Source: Kiritimatiellia bacterium (lineage in GTDB: Bacteria; Verrucomicrobiota; Kiritimatiellia; SS1-B-03-39; UBA6053). Taken from it: 33,944 nt of DNA. Under the pieces are notes generated by a model. The model worked only from the letters and a program-made list of their open reading frames with translations. It made no database searches and was not told the origin of the DNA. Made by a program: the position numbers and the translations under genes. The first letter of the stretch is position 1, and each line of letters starts with the position of its first letter. Of the stretch, positions 32,001 through 33,944 are shown piece by piece. Where the stretch lies: positions 9,815 to 43,758 of the forward strand of contig JAPYUI010000015.1 in assembly GCA_029936175.1 (NCBI GenBank), in the 5' to 3' direction.

Positions 32001-33489
32001 CAACAGTGGGAGCTATTACATCACCCGCCTGAAAACAATAAATCCGGCCGGTATCAGAGCTCACCAACAACGAGCCATTGGCGACGGCCAAACCCGCTGC
32101 CTTCCCATCCACCTTACCGCGCCAAACTTCCTTTCCTGTCTTCGCATCCAGTCCCACGACAAACCCACCACCACCTGCGAACAACATGTCAGGTGTTCCA
32201 ACCAATGAGGCATTCGCTTCGATCGAGGTCGTCCAGATAGTGGCCTTGCCTTTGGATTCCTTTTCGAAGGTGGCTTCCTCCCTGGTCAACCTGGCGAGCA
32301 AGGCCTTCAACTCGGGAACCTCCTTCTTCAAGGCCTCGATCCTGACCTCATTTCGCACCTTCTTCTTTTCCTCTTCCCGCAATTCTGCACGCCTGACCGC
32401 ATAGAGATACTGTGGATCATCTTTTTCCCGCCCATCATGACGCTGCTTCATCTCCAGAAGCTTGCGCGTGGCTTCGGCATACTTGTTCCGATAAATCGCT
32501 TCAATGGTTTCGTCACCGACCATGTAGGAAATCTCACCATCAATCACCGTGCGACGCCCGGTAAACCAACCAAAGCCCGTGCGGCCGGTTTCAGCATCAA
32601 AGGCGACATTCTGATTGGCCCCACAAAGAAGCTGGCCATCCACCAAGACGCCATAGGTGCCTCCAATAATTCCCGACGCCCGCCAGCTACTGTTGGCCTG
32701 GAACTTCATGCGCCCATCCTTGCGATAAAACGCCGCCGGCAAATCACGACCGGAAGGCGAATACAACAACTCGTCCGTGGCCAACAAATACCCCTGCGGG
32801 GAAAAGCGGTTACGATTCGAGTTCTCTGCACCGAGCCCATCATTCATCCAGATCTTGGCTCCTGTTTCCGCATTGAACGCAGCCATCATTACGCCCTCAT
32901 GGGGAAATACGCCTGCACCGCAGTAGGCAATTCCATCTTCCACAATCACATCGGTGCGCAATGGCCAGCGTGAAATCATGCGTCCATTGCCGAGCTGACG
33001 CCGCCCATCCGGCCCGAGATACGCGCTCCAGATCGCCTTGCCCGAAAGGGCATCCAGACAATAGAGCCGTCCATCATCCGAACCGAAATACAAACGCCCA
33101 TCTGCAATCGTCGGTGCCAGGCGAACAGGACCCCCGGTGAAGAAGGTCCAACGGATCTTCCCTGTTTTTAGATTGAGACCGTAGACCTGGTCATCCGCTG
33201 ACGAACCGAAGTAAACATGGTTCCCACCCACCGTAACCTGGAAGGCATTGTCATAATCCACGCGATGGACTTCTTCATGGCCTTCAACAACACCCGGGAT
33301 CGGCGCTTGCCAAGCAGCAGCGGGCGCACTTGGGGAAACAAAGGTCCATATATTCACCAGTGACGACGGGATGGATTCCGAGGTTCGTCCACCGCGGGAG
33401 TAATCATGAAGGTGGGTCGGCCAGTCTTCTGAAAAAGAGGAAAAGGAAGTCGCAAAGAATAGGATAGCGATCAAAGCCGGGAAAAGCAT
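28999..33489 (-). CDS. Exported giant protein: PQQ propellers, methyltransferase-like, malectin-like and DNRLRE-like domains
   Basis: The ATG at 33489 gives 1,496 residues starting with a signal peptide (MLFPALIAILFFATSFSSFSEDW), with AAAGGA upstream. The track start at 33636 adds 49 unlikely residues. Layout: PQQ-type propeller blades (about 85-330 and 425-490; e.g. VYFGSSADDQVYGLNLKTGKIRW) interrupted by a charged coiled coil (335-415). A class I methyltransferase-like domain follows (about 505-640; FCLVLGLRTGEMAYELA, IIAIESDASIVAKVRKIL, PLGGTVMLGLF). A second propeller spans 700-1115 with a small coiled coil at 880-912. Next is a malectin-like domain (about 1140-1315; GIYTVRLYFAE, SINAIEII) and a C-terminal DNRLRE/CBM-like domain (1336-1492). 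No CxxCH haem motif is present. It probably binds surface glycans or acts in polymer breakdown. Lower GC than the rest of the window. Confidence 0.88.
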   Translation of the reverse strand: MLFPALIAILFFATSFSSFSEDWPTHLHDYSRGGRTSESIPSSLVNIWTFVSPSAPAAAWQAPIPGVVEGHEEVHRVDYDNAFQVTVGGNHVYFGSSADDQVYGLNLKTGKIRWTFFTGGPVRLAPTIADGRLYFGSDDGRLYCLDALSGKAIWSAYLGPDGRRQLGNGRMISRWPLRTDVIVEDGIAYCGAGVFPHEGVMMAAFNAETGAKIWMNDGLGAENSNRNRFSPQGYLLATDELLYSPSGRDLPAAFYRKDGRMKFQANSSWRASGIIGGTYGVLVDGQLLCGANQNVAFDAETGRTGFGWFTGRRTVIDGEISYMVGDETIEAIYRNKYAEATRKLLEMKQRHDGREKDDPQYLYAVRRAELREEEKKKVRNEVRIEALKKEVPELKALLARLTREEATFEKESKGKATIWTTSIEANASLVGTPDMLFAGGGGFVVGLDAKTGKEVWRGKVDGKAAGLAVANGSLLVSSDTGRIYCFQAGDVIAPTVVRADDPGALHFPSGDMSELIRNEVAAMLEQANPGRGFCLVLGLRTGEMAYELAKQSELKIIAIESDASIVAKVRKILAKTGLYGSRISVAHGDPNQLPFSNYFANLVVSESAFFDGRIPGNPKDVARTVRPLGGTVMLGLFDKKSKGEKKFEPKVATFLNSLELGPVEGGRVTRGGLAGAGAWTHQYANSGNTSSSRESRLKAPLGVLWFGDPGPTDMINRHTQGSPPVALDGRMFIVGRSVVLAYDAYNGTKLWEQSYTGGPRLRTRTFPGAIVASEKGVFLATQTECQQFDPATGRLLHVYPLPEALKNRKSKWGYLGLNGKVLVGSISDLLSANYSKALFAYDVVSKKLLWTYSGNNIAQLCIALGDDKAFLINSKMTAWQREAELQKDKTELARLKGEEKRIAEARIKAADLQLAVALDLQTGKELWTDALDLTECTGIHRSHGELMMMYKNGKLVLAGASGNGHYWDQFISGEFKQRKVSVVDAGTGQELWSREADYRIRPIMAGDTIIAEPWAYDLYTGKPKMRKHPTTGEETPWRFIRSGHHCGHVAATENIMFFRSASTAYYDLNKDNGVTHFAGMRTGCTINMIPANGLVHIPEASAGCQCLFAIQSTVTLEPVNEDQDRGWGVFNAPGETLPIKHLSVNLGAPGDRRDVDGKLWLAYPRPKGSSKTRELELKLGFDVEGTQLKIERRLSAVGKVRGSKRPWLHTSGYRGNVRFGIPVIGKKDMPGIYTVRLYFAETEKLAKLNRPFNIFVQEEMVASDFRIDQEAGGAFLEVVKEIKGIEVFDYLEMELALSDRSGAVPSINAIEIIRTADLDKPKPPSLYTMPEWPAGKPTVSLNPVADSRVSQKYPDRNEGNNKSIAVDGGGSNMGDVDYGMVFIKFSLADLPGKPIAVKLRLKCGGPGSKDAGAVYTVEGEWDEKKITFAHRPLAKRKIGVIGMVGEKEFVERPLAIQLDGLSEISILLRPTSTDGIRYDSREGIAPPELIIAYEKE

Positions 33490-33944
33490 ATGGTCAGGAT
33501 CCTTTCGCGAATCGACGGGAGGGGGCTGGATTGGGTGCATGAGATCAACGGTCTGGTTCAAAGTTGCCGGCAAGAGACGAGCCATCCGGGACCCGAATTC
33601 ATCCATTCCAATGGAGTGAAGACCCAAACCCGGCATAGGGCAAGTTGTAGCGCAGCCTGTATGCCCTGAATGGATCTCACGCCCCCACTAACGGATAGGA
33701 ATTTGCTTTTACCTGAATCACTCACCCGGCCCTCCATTTGCGGTTAACCACGCTTGATGCACAAATACTAGGCTCAAGGAGGAGGCGTTTCAAGGCTGGA
33801 ACGGCCGCTTCGGGACCCATATAGTGATCATGATGTAGCAACACGCAGCCATGTCGGCCACAAGGCCTTTTCAAGGCAGGGCCCGCCCCTTATCGTCCAT
33901 GAGCGCGATCAGCTTCATCCCGGAACCACCGCGTGGACAGTCAA
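33490..33944. other. Intergenic region upstream of the giant protein gene
   Basis: This 455-nt stretch holds the leader of the minus-strand giant gene and, at its far end, a transposase-like remnant listed separately. Between about 33640 and 33870 I see no convincing gene, RNA or promoter. Confidence 0.5.
33871..33944 (-). pseudogene. Fragment resembling an IS5-type transposase, cut by window edge
   Basis: Read on the minus strand from the right edge, the open frame gives DCPRGGSGMKLIALMDDKGRALP followed by a TGA. The RGG.G.K...L.D..G.PL pattern is a hallmark around the first half of the catalytic core of IS5-family DDE transposases, where it normally continues into an LTGGQ-like segment. 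Here a stop follows at once and the downstream bases do not resume in any frame I can recognise. It is therefore a truncated or frameshifted remnant, identified from a short motif only. Confidence 0.45.

Noticed and set aside
1-33944. CRISPR arrays, tRNA and rRNA genes, toxin-antitoxin pairs and prophage genes
   Set aside because: Looked for by eye on both strands; no regularly spaced repeats, cloverleaf genes or such gene families were recognised.

Overview
The window (33.9 kb, mostly high GC) looks like a chromosomal segment from a Verrucomicrobiota-type bacterium. Supporting hints are a eukaryote-like type II glutamine synthetase, a GbsR/MarR-type regulator, a very large exported PQQ-propeller/malectin protein, and weak or absent Shine-Dalgarno sites with frequent TTG/GTG starts. 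This is inferred from gene content only; no rRNA or tRNA gene was seen.

Region 1 (about 1-13640, all on the minus strand) is one tightly packed transcription unit. Read from its promoter end it holds a GbsR-like regulator, an ABC-2 glycan exporter (permease, then an ATPase with a C-terminal glycan-recognition-like domain), an SGNH hydrolase, a SpsF/CMP-KDO-synthetase-like nucleotidyltransferase, two Gfo/Idh/MocA oxidoreductases, a SAM methyltransferase, a class III (GSA-like) aminotransferase, an SDR dehydrogenase, a third Gfo/Idh/MocA protein, a NeuB-like synthase, a 2-oxoacid dehydrogenase E1 alpha/beta pair, and a lipoyl-domain protein cut by the left edge. Junctions are mostly overlaps (ATGA, 8-26 nt) or gaps of a few bases. 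I read it as a route that makes, activates, modifies and exports an unusual NeuB-type (3-deoxy-2-ulosonic-acid-like) sugar. The strangest part is the E1 alpha/E1 beta/lipoyl trio. The lipoyl protein lacks a recognisable E2 peripheral-subunit-binding motif after its lipoyl domain, and where the window cuts it, it reads like the first coil of a hexapeptide acyltransferase. It may be a dedicated device for acylating a sugar from a 2-oxoacid.

Region 2 (13640-17760) begins with an AT-rich divergent control region carrying inverted and direct TCTAAA/TTTAGA repeats. It continues with a membrane-anchored SGNH/TPR protein (plus), an RdgC-like protein (minus), and an amidohydrolase-2 protein (minus) that appears to have lost two active-site residues.

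Region 3 (17760-25240) is housekeeping and nitrogen related: a GAF-AAA-HTH sigma-54 activator just downstream of glutamine-dependent NAD synthetase, then a strong terminator, type II glutamine synthetase, a solitary trpD, and a dGTPase divergent from a Nudix hydrolase.

Region 4 (25240-28870, plus) carries a UvrD/Rep-type helicase coupled to the Nudix gene, a terminator, and a YifB/ComM ATPase.

Region 5 (29000-33944) is visibly less GC-rich. It holds a 1,496-residue exported multidomain protein (two PQQ propellers, an embedded methyltransferase-like domain, a malectin-like domain and a DNRLRE-like domain). At the right edge is a broken fragment resembling an IS5-type transposase.
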